Assembly: GCA_035772735.1 (NCBI GenBank)
Contig: JASDFA010000016.1
Location: 172,241,001 to 172,305,000, forward strand
Reading direction: 5' to 3'
Source of the DNA: Datura wrightii
Lineage: Eukaryota > Streptophyta > Magnoliopsida > Solanales > Solanaceae
DNA: 64,000 nucleotides
In this document: positions 10,554 through 20,200 of the stretch, piece after piece
Numbering within the stretch: position 1 is the first letter of the stretch
Layout of the letters: every line of letters starts with the position of its first letter
Notes under the pieces: generated by a model
Database searches by the model: none
Told to the model about the DNA's origin: nothing
Seen by the model: only the letters and a program-made list of their open reading frames with translations
Position numbers and translations under genes: made by a program

Positions 10554-11765
10554 TGACTTCTCACCAAAATCTTCTCTCGATTTTGACTATGATTGGATGA
10601 CAGGTATATGTTGGAAAGGTCATTTGGCAGTGTCTAACTCAGTTCTATACTGTTACAGGTATGCACACATGGTATCTTCACTATTGAGTAAGGATGAGAA
10701 CCCGGTTGATATTCTCAAGGATGACACCCAACTCTGTTACTTTCTCCAGAGGAACCTGGTTCCCTCTGACAGGTTAGTACTTTCAACTGTACCTTTGAGT
10801 TTTCTAAAGACTGATATAAGTGCCACGTCATTATGTTTTCCTGCCTATCTTAAAATAGTGTCATGTAAAAATATTTCTTAATTATCACATCATTTTCGAC
10901 ACGACACATCATACCTGATCCCTCACCTTAAAATCTTCACAGTTTCTCTTATCCACTCACTCTTTTTATCTCTCTTGAACTGAAATTTCAATCTCATCTT
11001 CCTTTCAAGAACCCTAGTTTTTCAATAGCACCCATCTTCTATTCTCCCAAACCACTAGATTTATGTTGTGGAAAAAGAATCTCATAGAGCTAGACGTCAA
11101 TTTAAAGGCCAGTGGAGGTTGAAACTGTGACAACTGCAAAAGGACCTTGTAGAGATTATCAAGGTTCAAAGAGAGAAGAGGTGAGTTAAAAAAAAAAGAG
11201 GAGAAAACAAATGAGGGGATCAAAACTGCTGAGGGACCTGAAACATCTGAGGCATTGGCAACGTTCAACCTGATAAATTTTCCACTATTATGCTTAGCAC
11301 ATTCTGAAGATTAGGTCCATAAAGAATGAATGACATGGTCTGGGTATGATTTTCTTCTTACAAGAAAGGTCTTCAAATACTTTGGGGTTATACTTGGGCA
11401 AGGCACTATGACAGTAAGGAAACAAGTGGAGGACCTTGTCTTGGGAAAGGGACAGTGGCAGCTAAAAGGAAAGTGTTCACTCTGAGCACTCTAGAAGAGT
11501 GTGAATGTGTTGCTAAAAGAGGGGGTGTTGGAGTTCAATCCATGATGTTAGGGTTGACTGATGCATAACAACGTGCTACGGAGGAGGTTGATCATTTGTT
11601 GTTGTCTCAAAAAGAAGTTGAGATGGTCCTGTTGGAAGTTGCACAGATGTCCAAGGAAACAGTTGGGGAACTTGGTGCGGTGTTGGATCTGCAACGTGAA
11701 AATCCTCAGCTTAAGGTTGAGAATACTGCACTAAGGAAACAACTGGAGAACCGACGCGCTTAAAA
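10554..11765 (+). pseudogene. Remnant of the extra (env-like/coiled-coil) ORF after copia pol
   Basis: Downstream of RNase H the internal region continues for 2.1 kb. At 11470-11760 a mostly open reading contains a clear heptad pattern: EEVDHLLLSQKEVEMVLLEV, then LDLQRENPQLKVENTALRKQ. A coiled-coil ORF between pol and the 3' LTR is what Sirevirus (SIRE) elements carry as their 'env-like' gene. No transmembrane segment or start codon can be tied to it, and stops occur upstream. The function of the original ORF is unknown. Confidence 0.45.
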
Positions 11766-12376
11766 TGAAAAAAATTGACAAGTTGTTATCCAAGCTCTAC
11801 TTCGTCTTTCCTCCTGCTTCCTTTCCTTTTTCCTGTCCATTCCTGTCTCTTGTTCCTCCCAACAGTTCTCATTCTTGTTGTTTCCCTCTATCTCTTTTTT
11901 TGCAATGATGTGGTATTTCTAGTATTTGTCTTTGATGCTCTTATTTGTATGGTTGGAAATACTAAGTTGTTGATTTTTTTTTAAAAAAATAAAATTGGGT
12001 TGCTTTCTTGCTTATATGTAAACTTCGGTTTTTGTTCTTACTTGTGTCTGAATTTACTCATGTTAGTGTTGCCCCAGCGGCCATGAGTTAACTTTGTTTT
12101 ATGACTTATTTCTTCCTCATGTTACTGCTTAATCTTTTTAATGATGCCAAAAGGGGGAAGGTTGAGTGTGTGAGTGCAGTTTGAAGTATTGAATGTAAGG
12201 GCATCTTATGGTTGTGCTTCAGGGGGAACAGACTTTCAAAAGAAAAAGGATCTTTCATTTAGGGGGAACTGGTATTATGTGTTCATAGGGGGAAAGTGAA
12301 TCTTGGTGAGGACCTGACTCGCAGGGCGAAGAAATCCGAATCATGTGTTTGTCATCATCAAAAAGGGAAAAATAAT
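11766..12376 (+). other. Non-coding 3' internal region of the copia element
   Basis: T-rich DNA (11775-11990), then text punctuated by G-rich purine tracts: AAAAGGGGGAAGG near 12149, CAGGGGGAACAG near 12221, TTAGGGGGAACTGG near 12259 and TAGGGGGAAAG near 12287. No coding sequence is supported. Confidence 0.6.
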
Positions 12377-12659
12377 TGATGGAGCATAGACACTGAATTA
12401 CTATGCCTTGTTTTGATGATTTTACAAACCTGTTGAGGGACTAGATACGCTGGCTTGCAGGAGAAACTTGCTTCATGTGATCATCATCTAGATGAGAATC
12501 TGGTTCATGAGTTTGTTATTATTAAAAAGGGAGAAATTGATGGAGCATAGACATTGAAGTACTATGCATTTGTAGGAACTTGGTTTATGTGCTATATGAG
12601 AATCCGGTTTGTAGGGGGAGCTTAGTTCACGAGTTTGTCATCATCAAAAAGGGGGAAAT
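12361..12659 (+). repeat. Repeated polypurine tract plus LTR-start units
   Basis: Two imperfect copies of the LTR beginning (TGATGGAGCATAGACA) lie upstream of the real 3' LTR, at 12377 and 12538. Each is preceded by TTATTA or CATCATCAAAAAGGGA-type purine tracts, as is the true LTR start at 12660 (CATCATCAAAAAGGGGGAAAT). The first copy stays similar to the LTR for about 70 bases, the second for about 35. Multiplied PPT motifs before the 3' LTR are a described trait of Sireviruses. Confidence 0.8.
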
Positions 12660-13585
12660 TGATGGAGCATAGACATCGAAGTATTATGTATGTGTTTTGA
12701 TGATTTGACAAACCTGACGAGGGACCAGGTTCCTTGGTCTCAAAGTCAACTTCATAGTTGTAAAGCTGCTATCACAACTGTAAAGTTGTTGTCACGTCAG
12801 CAGAGGCACAACAGTAGCAGAACTACTGGAACCAGATACGAGGGACCTGGTGAGGGACCAGGTAGGTTGTTGTTTCTTATTCTCGAAGTCAACATTTACA
12901 GCTGTAAAAGCTGTTTTACAGCTACCACTGCCACTGCAGCAGAGCCACAGCACAGTAGCAGACTGCTGCTGTCCTTGCTCTTGTCCAATGGTCAAAGACT
13001 TCATCTCTCTCTCTCATCCTCTCATATACATTGAACAAGACAAAGAGAAAGACTTGAGTTTGGCAAAGCAAAAAAATATTAAGCACCTTTTACATCTACA
13101 AAGAAGCCTCTCCATCAAAAGACAAAGCAGCAACAACTTGAAGAACTTGTTCCTTATCAAGAGTTATGCCTTATGTTCTAGGTTGTTGAGTCTTTGTCTT
13201 TTTTATCTTTACATTGTAAACCTACTCCTCATTTGAGAAGCTTTTGTAGGTAATTTCTGTTTGTATTTGTACCATTTGTGATAGGCTAGAGTTAGTCTTG
13301 GTTGTCTTTGTAGTAGAGTTATTACAAAAAGGTTGCAATAGAGTTATTGCAAGGGAGGAGGGATTAATAGTTTAATTCCTAGGTTTGCAAGAGTTTGTAA
13401 ATTTGAATATTGCCCGGTTGTTAGTGGAGTTTGAAAAATCCTACTAGGGTAGGTCGTGGTTTTACTCTCTTGGGCAAAGAGGTTCCACGTAAACATCATA
13501 TGTTCTTTACTTTCTGTTCTTAACTGTCGAACCAGGTGAAGAACATGGTTCTCTATACTATTTAGTGGACTCACGCAAACTAACA
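12660..13585 (+). repeat. 3' LTR of the Sirevirus-like copia element
   Basis: 926 bp, TGATGGAGCATAG to GCAAACTAACA, followed by the target duplication TTGTT at 13586-13590. Most differences from the 5' LTR are transitions, several at CA/TG-type sites, as expected of decayed methylated cytosines. Confidence 0.95.
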
Positions 13586-13590
13586 TTGTT

Positions 13591-14388
13591 ACTATGGGAG
13601 AAATAGGATAACCTACTGGATGATGTCCCTAAGCAAGCCTCCTGGATCATTCAAAAAATCCTTAAAGCAAAGAAGTATTTTGAATAGGCTGGATATGAGA
13701 TGTCCGAGGTGGAGGCAATGAGGAAATTCTCTACCAAGCAATTTTATATGAGAATAAGAGGTTGGTTTCCAAAGGTTGGATGGCGAAGACTAATATGCAA
13801 CAACCAGGGAATTCCAAAGGTGGATTTTCACGCTTTAACTGGCTGCACATGGTCGATTATCCACTAGGGTATTAATACTGACCCTTTGTATCCTTTATGT
13901 GACATGGAAGATGAGAGTATACAACATCTGGTTTTTGCATGTAGTTACTCGGCTTGTGTATGGGGTAAACTTTGGCTAAATATTAACATGCTGGGAGGAT
14001 GAATTGCTCTAGGCTACTATAGTGGCAAAGGGAAGGTCCTCAAGAGTGGAGGTGTTTAGAATGATAATAACTGCGGCAGTGTATTATGTGTGGAAAGAAA
14101 GGAATGAAAGTGTGTTCCAATTGAAGAACCAACAACCTCACAGATTGTTAAGCGTATCATCCAGGAGGTTCACATCAAAGCTGGAAGGGGACCTCAACTT
14201 GCAAAGTGGCTTGAAAGTTTTAATTTTTACCCATAGTGAGCAGGTTTCTCGAGAGTTTTGAGGGAATTAGCGATGCTATGCTAAAACTGGGAAACTGGAA
14301 TTTGTCCAGTTACCAGTTAATTTTATGTACCTAAATTTTTACTTTTGGTAATGAAATCAAGTTAGTTGCCAAAATAAATAAATAAATG
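13591..14388 (+). pseudogene. LINE-A C-terminal (zf-RVT-like) segment and 3' tail
   Basis: Directly after the copia target duplication the L1 reading resumes: DDVPKQASWIIQKILKAKKYF, FSTKQFYMRIRGWFPKVGWRRLI and KVDFHALTGC. Then come CDMEDESIQHLVFACSYSACVW, the Cys/His-bearing zf-RVT-type motif of plant L1 ORF2, and VYYVWKERNESVFQ near the end. Reading stops near 14261. A non-coding tail ends in an AAATAAATAAATAAAT-type run at 14371-14388. Confidence 0.85.
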
Positions 14389-14612
14389 AGTGGTTCAGTT
14401 ATTTAGGCTGAAACGAATTAGACTGGAATGGGTTAAAAACCGAATTATAACCTATCTACACAAAAATTACTTGAACCAAAACGAATAAAATAAAATAGGC
14501 TAAAAGTCAAGTCATTATCCAACCCAACCAAATTCTTATTAAGTTATAAATTCTTTATTCATTTTTTTTATAATTTATTTGAATACCTAATAAAACTTTT
14601 TCGCTTAAATTA

Positions 14613-15880
14613 GGCCAAATACATGTGACCCCTTAAAACTTATCAGAAATTTTCATTTGCACACCTAAGCTAATGACTCTACCCATTGAACACTTGAACT
14701 CTAGCCAAACAGTACCTATACGACACACAACTAACACTCTCTCATCAAAATACAGTGCGGGACTAATACATATTGTGACATGAAGAAGAAGCGACTTAGA
14801 AAATGCCACCTAACAAGATTTTCTAGATCAGACAATTGTTTCTTTCCCTCCCCTTGTCTTTTTGGTTTTCCCGCCATCATCTTATCGTTTATCAGACGCT
14901 ATAACCTTTGTAATTTACTTTCCTTTTCATTTACCACCACCACAAGTCCACAATCATTACCTTATTTAACCAAAAAGATGGTGTTTAATAACATTGAAAA
15001 ATTCTTCTTGAAATCAAATTAGAGTAAGAAAAATATTTTTCTAATTTTTTAGCCATGCCATAGGCGCATTGCTTGATCGAGTATGATTGCGGATCTAATT
15101 AAAAGAACTACTGCAGTAATTTAGGGGTGAATTTAAACATTGTTTTTCAAAGTCTCCTCTAATTTCTTTTGCATGCATTTATGTGTGATGAAAAAGAAAA
15201 GAGGAAAGAGAAGAGATCAGGAAGATGGATGAAGACCGATCCTCTTTTCCTTTCTTTTGATATCTTGTGAGTGATATTTTTTCTTTTTTAAGTGATTTTT
15301 GAATATAGGGGACACTAACAAAAGAATTAATAACGCCTGAGATGAGACATTATGCGGTGGTGGAATTGAGGATGACCAAATAAAAAGTAAAAAAAATATA
15401 TCAAAGTAGTTCCGATGATTCAATAATCTTATTACTTCAATCCGAAGTTCTTAGTTACTTCGACTGGTTAATCGTACTCTGGCAACTTTACGTAAGGCAG
15501 AGTTTGATTTTTTTGGGGTGATAGTGGAAAAGTTGACAGATAATGTTGTTCAAGGATGGTCTGTACTTTGATGGTGGAATTGAGGCGAAGAGATATTTGT
15601 CTGGGATAATTTGCACTATTATCGTGGTCATGAATGCAGGGACTGTGGTGTCGGAGGTGGTGTGGAAAGAGAAAGGAAGAAGGAGATGGAAGGAAAAAGT
15701 TTTTTTTTTGAGTCTCACACGCTCAAAATAAATGTAATACTCCAACTGTGTCAGGTCAATAATATGTGTCTAATATATACAACTTCGCTCATGTTTAAAT
15801 GTTCAATAGGTTCAATCCTAAGTTCACATATCTAAACAAAAAATCTTGATAAATGTGAAAGACTGTATATGTATTTAGCC
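14613..15880. mobile_element. Mutator-like element (MULE) with long diverged inverted repeats
   Basis: The left end (GGCCAAATACATGTGACCCC..., 14613 to about 14760) and the right end (about 15740-15880, finishing GTATATGTATTTAGCC) are imperfect inverted repeats of roughly 140 bp. The 9 bases outside them, 14604-14612 (CTTAAATTA) and 15881-15889 (TTTATATTA), match at 7 of 9 positions. That is the duplication length made by Mutator-type transposases. The 1 kb interior has no recognisable transposase, so it is non-autonomous. Its short overlapping ORFs on both strands (15488-15835) are not convincing genes. Confidence 0.65.
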
Positions 15881-16767
15881 TTTATATTATGACTATACAT
15901 GACATATCAAAATATCTTTTTAAATGTATTTAAACAAAGTTTCTCATTGATCTATCAATCCAATTTTAAAACAATAAAAGAGGCCCTATTAAAGTTTATA
16001 AAAGAAAAACAAGACATGAATAAGAGTCTACCTCTGGGAAGGAGATGCAATATATAGGCTCGATGATGGAATAATTTCTAAAGGAGAATATAATTTATTC
16101 CTCTAAAATTCAAAATTACACGACATATGTTAAATTATGGGATTTTTTTGTGATTACTCGGGCGGAATACCATACACTAAATTCACCCTTTAAGAAACTG
16201 CACTGCATCAATTACGTATACTGTATATTCTTTGGCCCAAACAATTCATATTTACAACAGTAAAAATAATTAAATCACATTGTTGTATAGTATAATATTG
16301 TATACAACAATTGAATTATATACCTCAACATACTTTGCTGGACATTTTGTAAATATTTTTCCCTAAATAGAATTAAGCGTAATATATTATAAGTATGTCT
16401 ATTAGTATAAAGTATACACTACCTTTGTGTACACACTTTGTAAACTAGATGGTCCAAAAATATTAGGAGATAATTTTCTCAATTGAAAATGCAAGCAAAT
16501 CATTCTAGATATGGGACAATTTTTGCATCCTGCATGAGAAAGAAACAATTCCTCACCTGTTCCTTGCAATTAACATAATAGATTTGCAAAACATATTTTT
16601 GTATAAATTTTGGAATATTGCTTTTGACCTCATATTAGGCACTTCCTCTGCTAAAACTAACTATAAAAGACAGTACACTTCTCATCCTTTGACCATATAA
16701 CTATACAGTGTAATCCTCACTGTCATAATTTGCAAATTACAAGGGCCATGCTTCATTTTTTTAAAAA

Positions 16768-16798
<31 letters not shown>

Positions 16799-16882
16799 TT
16801 ATTTCACCAAGTTGGATCAAAAGTTTTAATTCAATCAGTTCTGCAACCATAACCAATGTTTGTATATCATATGGAAGTGTAA
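15881..16882. other. AT-rich intergenic sequence downstream of VTE2-1
   Basis: No coding sequence or recognised element. It holds an A-run followed by an (AT)n microsatellite at about 16763-16799. Confidence 0.6.
16763..16799. repeat. A-run plus (AT)n microsatellite
   Basis: About 14 A residues followed by about 11 AT units, in intergenic sequence. Confidence 0.9.
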
Positions 16883-17254
16883 TTTATTTTAGCTAACAAT
16901 CAAACAGTTGCTAATCTTAGTAATCATAAACAGTTCACATTTTTCAAACCAAACAGGTCCAAGCACTTTTGCACACATTACATAATGTGCTTCTTGTAGA
17001 AGCACTTTTCTGAAACACATAAAAAAGAATATGAAAATGCAGCTTCACTTGGAAAATGCAACAAAATGCTTGTTCTAGAGGTAATCTAAGAATGAAACTA
17101 TTAGGCGCAACATCTTTACTCAAAACTACAGTTACCAGAACTAAAATAATTTTCAAAATCTACGAGAATCGACAAGCTGCCAGATAGTTTACCACACTTC
17201 CATCCATCAGAAGTGAAAGGTGAAAGGCTGTATATTATTCATGTTCTTTGTTAT
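16883..17254 (-). other. VTE2-1: Probable VTE2-1 3' untranslated region
   Basis: Sequence immediately after the VTE2-1 stop on the minus strand. The first AATAAA on that strand is at 16883-16888, about 370 bases past the stop, a usual 3' UTR length for plants. The actual cleavage site is not visible, so the left limit is a guess. Confidence 0.4.
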
Positions 17255-17296
17255 TCACCTCACAAGTGGTATGAGCAAATATTCCGCATAGAAAAG
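17255..17296 (-). CDS. VTE2-1: VTE2-1 exon 12 (last coding exon)
   Basis: Thirteen codons, LFYAEYLLIPLVR, then TGA (17255-17257). The acceptor CAG reads from 17299-17297. This tiny exon sits 7.1 kb from exon 11 and was found by looking for the expected C-terminus rather than by ORF length. Confidence 0.93.
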   Translation of the reverse strand, partial: LFYAEYLLIPLVR

Positions 17297-20200
17297 CTGC
17301 CAGCCCAAAAAGAGAAAAACTTAATGAATCGAATATACATAAAGGAGTCCTAAACATATGAACTGAATGAGCAAGGTTCAAGCTAACTAAGGAAAGAAAT
17401 TAAGGTGCAGGCTGTAAAAAAACTGTAACGACAGACTCAAGCTTAACCTTGTAGTGGTACTGCCAAAGTATTCTTCACAATTGTGGATGTTAAAGTTTGC
17501 ATCATTTCCTTTATGCAAGAAGATAATTACTTTGAAACTATCAATTGCGAGCTTCATCCCTTTTATACGTATTACTACTCCTTTTCGGAAGTTTATAAAA
17601 GCTACATTTGCTGCAGAGGCAAATCTTTTTTCAACCCTCAATCCTTTTCCCTGAATATATTTTTCTCCTTTTTTCTTAGTCAAGTCAGGGGAGAGTACTT
17701 GGGCTTGTTCTTGAGATTTGAGAACTAAGGCTGGCCAATATCTAATGCTGTAAAATTCTCCCCATCTCATGACTCATGTTGCTCTGTGGTTTTAATCTAC
17801 TTGACCTAACATTAGTCCAAAGAAAAAGTGTGGGTAAAAGGAAAGGCTCTGCAGGTGGATGTTTGACAGCAGGCTAAACTAGTGACACTAGCAATTAAAC
17901 CCAAATCATCTTCAATTTACAGCATATAGTAAAACTCAGCATGACATAATATAGTGTTTCAGTTAAACATAAAATAGTTACGAAAGTATAATTATAACAT
18001 TAAAATTGGAAAAAGAAAACAAAGATGAAGTTCAACCACAGGATCCTCCAGTGAGCCGATGAGGTTGTATGGGGTAAAATATGGGCGAATCAGGAAATGA
18101 CACGTGGAAGGAAGGACATGTCAAGTCTGACTCAACATCAATAGGCACTGGGTGTCTCACAACGACCGGAGGGAGTGATCGCATTCACTTTAAAAACTGG
18201 ATCCACTACATTTCAGTCCGGTATGACGCCATCAAGCCTGCCTAACTCCGGAACCACAGGAACAAATGTTAGGCAGCAACCGGATTGGACAAGGGTGAAG
18301 CTCAACTGCTTCCAGAAGATCCGCAACCCTCTTCAGCCGTTACGCAGAGGATGCAGACACAAGCAAACAGAAGTCTTCGTGGGGCCGGATTCTACAGATA
18401 ATGCTCCCTAGTGTTTTATTATAAATAATCTTCTATTCACCCGTTGTAAACCATCAAATTCTTACACATTCACCATAAATACTACTATAGTGTTCTTAAG
18501 CTTTGTTATCCATTATTCTGATTAATATCAATAAGATGAAGCTCATTAGATTACGCTGCCAATTACCAGCACCGGATCTCAAGCTCATTCTATTCACTTA
18601 ACTCATTATTTCGTTTTAATTCCACATGTGTTATTTCTTGTGCCTTTATTCATACTGATTATGCATTTTATAGTATACAAATTGTGTGTTTTGGTCATCT
18701 CAATCTGCGTGTCCTTAAGTCACGTCTATAAATACAACTGTACCATTTTAAGGGTAAACAATTTGGCAACCACTGTAGGGACCAGACAATTGTGGTATTG
18801 TTTTGACCCACTAATTCACCGCTAACTTGTTTTGTTTCTTTGTGTTGCAAGAAAAATCCACTATGACCCGTAATGAAAGAAATGCCCAATCCACAGGCAA
18901 TCAAGGCAACACTAGCTTACCTCCAAATGCCAAGGAAAATGACTTGCCGTTCGACTTCAAGAATGATTCGAATCTGGCAGAACTAGTGAAGGTCTTGACG
19001 TCACAACAAAAGGATATAATGATGCATCTCTCGCAACATGACCAGAAGATGAGCCAACTCCAACAGACAGTGAATGGGGGTTCTCCAACAATGTTAACTC
19101 AAGAACCTCTGGCACCACCTACCATTGTCAATCCGGCCCAAGGAACCCCATGCAACAACCAAAACGCCTCATGGATAGAGTTCCGGGTAAATAGCCATAG
19201 GGATAGCAGCTCTAAAATCAAAAATGTTCGAACAGATCTTTTTCGAGATGAGTTCATGAGGTGCGTAAAGAAAATACATTCTCGGATAAATCAAATTCCG
19301 GGCGCACCCCCAATTTTCAAAGGACCGAATTCTAAGAAATATAACCAGTTGCCTTATACGCCTAGCGCCGCACTGATGTTGATTTCGAAGGGATTCAAAA
19401 CGCCAGATATTCTCAAGTATGACGAAACCACCAACCCACAAGAGCACATTCCCTAGCACTGGATGAGATTGAGTCAGTCTTGATAAAGAAATTTCGCAAA
19501 ACCCTCACCAAGGGAGCCTTGACATGGTTTTCCCATTTGTGGTAGCATTCAATTGATTCTTTTGAGATGCTCGCGGATGCTTTTATTAAGGCTCATGTTG
19601 GAGCCAGGAAGGTGCAAACCTGAAAGGCAATCATTTCAAAAGATGCAGGGGTGCATGGAGTTGCTCAGAGAACATGTGGCCAAATTCCAAAAGGAAAGGA
19701 TGATGGTGCTCGTTGTACCTGATGATTGGGGGTAGAGGACTTTAAAAAAGGTCTCAACCCAGCAAAACTCGAACACCTCATGGAAATTGAAAGAGCCTAT
19801 TGAAATTCTCAGCAGTTAGAAGGGAGGATGTTAACAACCGATATACATCAAAAATCCAAATTGAGGATGACCCATCGAACCCCTTAATGCCTTCCACTAC
19901 GAGGATTCGAAGTCGATTCCCAATAGATAGAGAAGCAATTTTTACTCCGAACAAATATCGTCGAGGGGCCGAGTTGAGCCATATCCATAGTCGGCAAGAC
20001 CCCAGTGAATAAGAGGCAAAAGCAGGTTCGCAATAACGGGGGATTACAAGGTAAAGAGGCAGTGAGACCATCGCGGTTGCCACCAAAGAAGCAAAGTTGC
20101 TAAGGATCTCAGAGTATAATTTTAGTATCGGACCTATTGAGTTGGTTTCAGCCATAAAGAACATTAAGGAAACAAGATGGCCAAAGCCTATCCCGTCGGA

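Larger units (their letters stand above)
6545..13585 (+). mobile_element. Sirevirus-like Ty1/copia retrotransposon, internally deleted
   Basis: Complete terminal structure: 5' LTR 6545-7471, tRNA-iMet-type primer site at 7474-7483, 3' LTR 12660-13585, and target duplication TTGTT at 6540-6544 and 13586-13590. By eye the two LTRs differ at about 16 substitutions and one 1-base gap over 927 bp (under 2%), so the insertion is recent. The internal region is badly eroded. Gag lacks its central capsid-like part, the protease Asp is changed, integrase is not recognisable, and RT/RNase H survive as short fragments. A long Gag with coiled coil, a coiled-coil ORF remnant after RNase H, and repeated polypurine tracts before the 3' LTR point to the Sirevirus (SIRE/Maximus) lineage. 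It sits inside LINE-A. Confidence 0.9.
4344..14388 (+). mobile_element. L1-type LINE (LINE-A), 5' end cut, split by two later insertions
   Basis: Coding remnants in L1 order can be followed through three blocks: 4344-5763, 5994-6544 and 13591-14388. They cover the end of the endonuclease and linker, the reverse transcriptase, and the C-terminal zf-RVT-like region. The interruptions are a 225 bp TG...CA element and a 7 kb copia element, each with a 5 bp target duplication. Removing each insertion restores the flow of the LINE reading. The element ends in an AAATAAATAAATAAAT-like tail at about 14371-14388. Its 5' part is missing because the left-edge LTR element abuts it at about 4343. It has frameshifts and stops throughout, and the RT core FADD is replaced by FANV, so it is dead. 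Confidence 0.85.

Noticed and set aside
15488..15835. Overlapping ORFs of 60-85 codons on both strands
   Set aside because: Inside the Mutator-like element, with no recognisable motif and mutual overlap.
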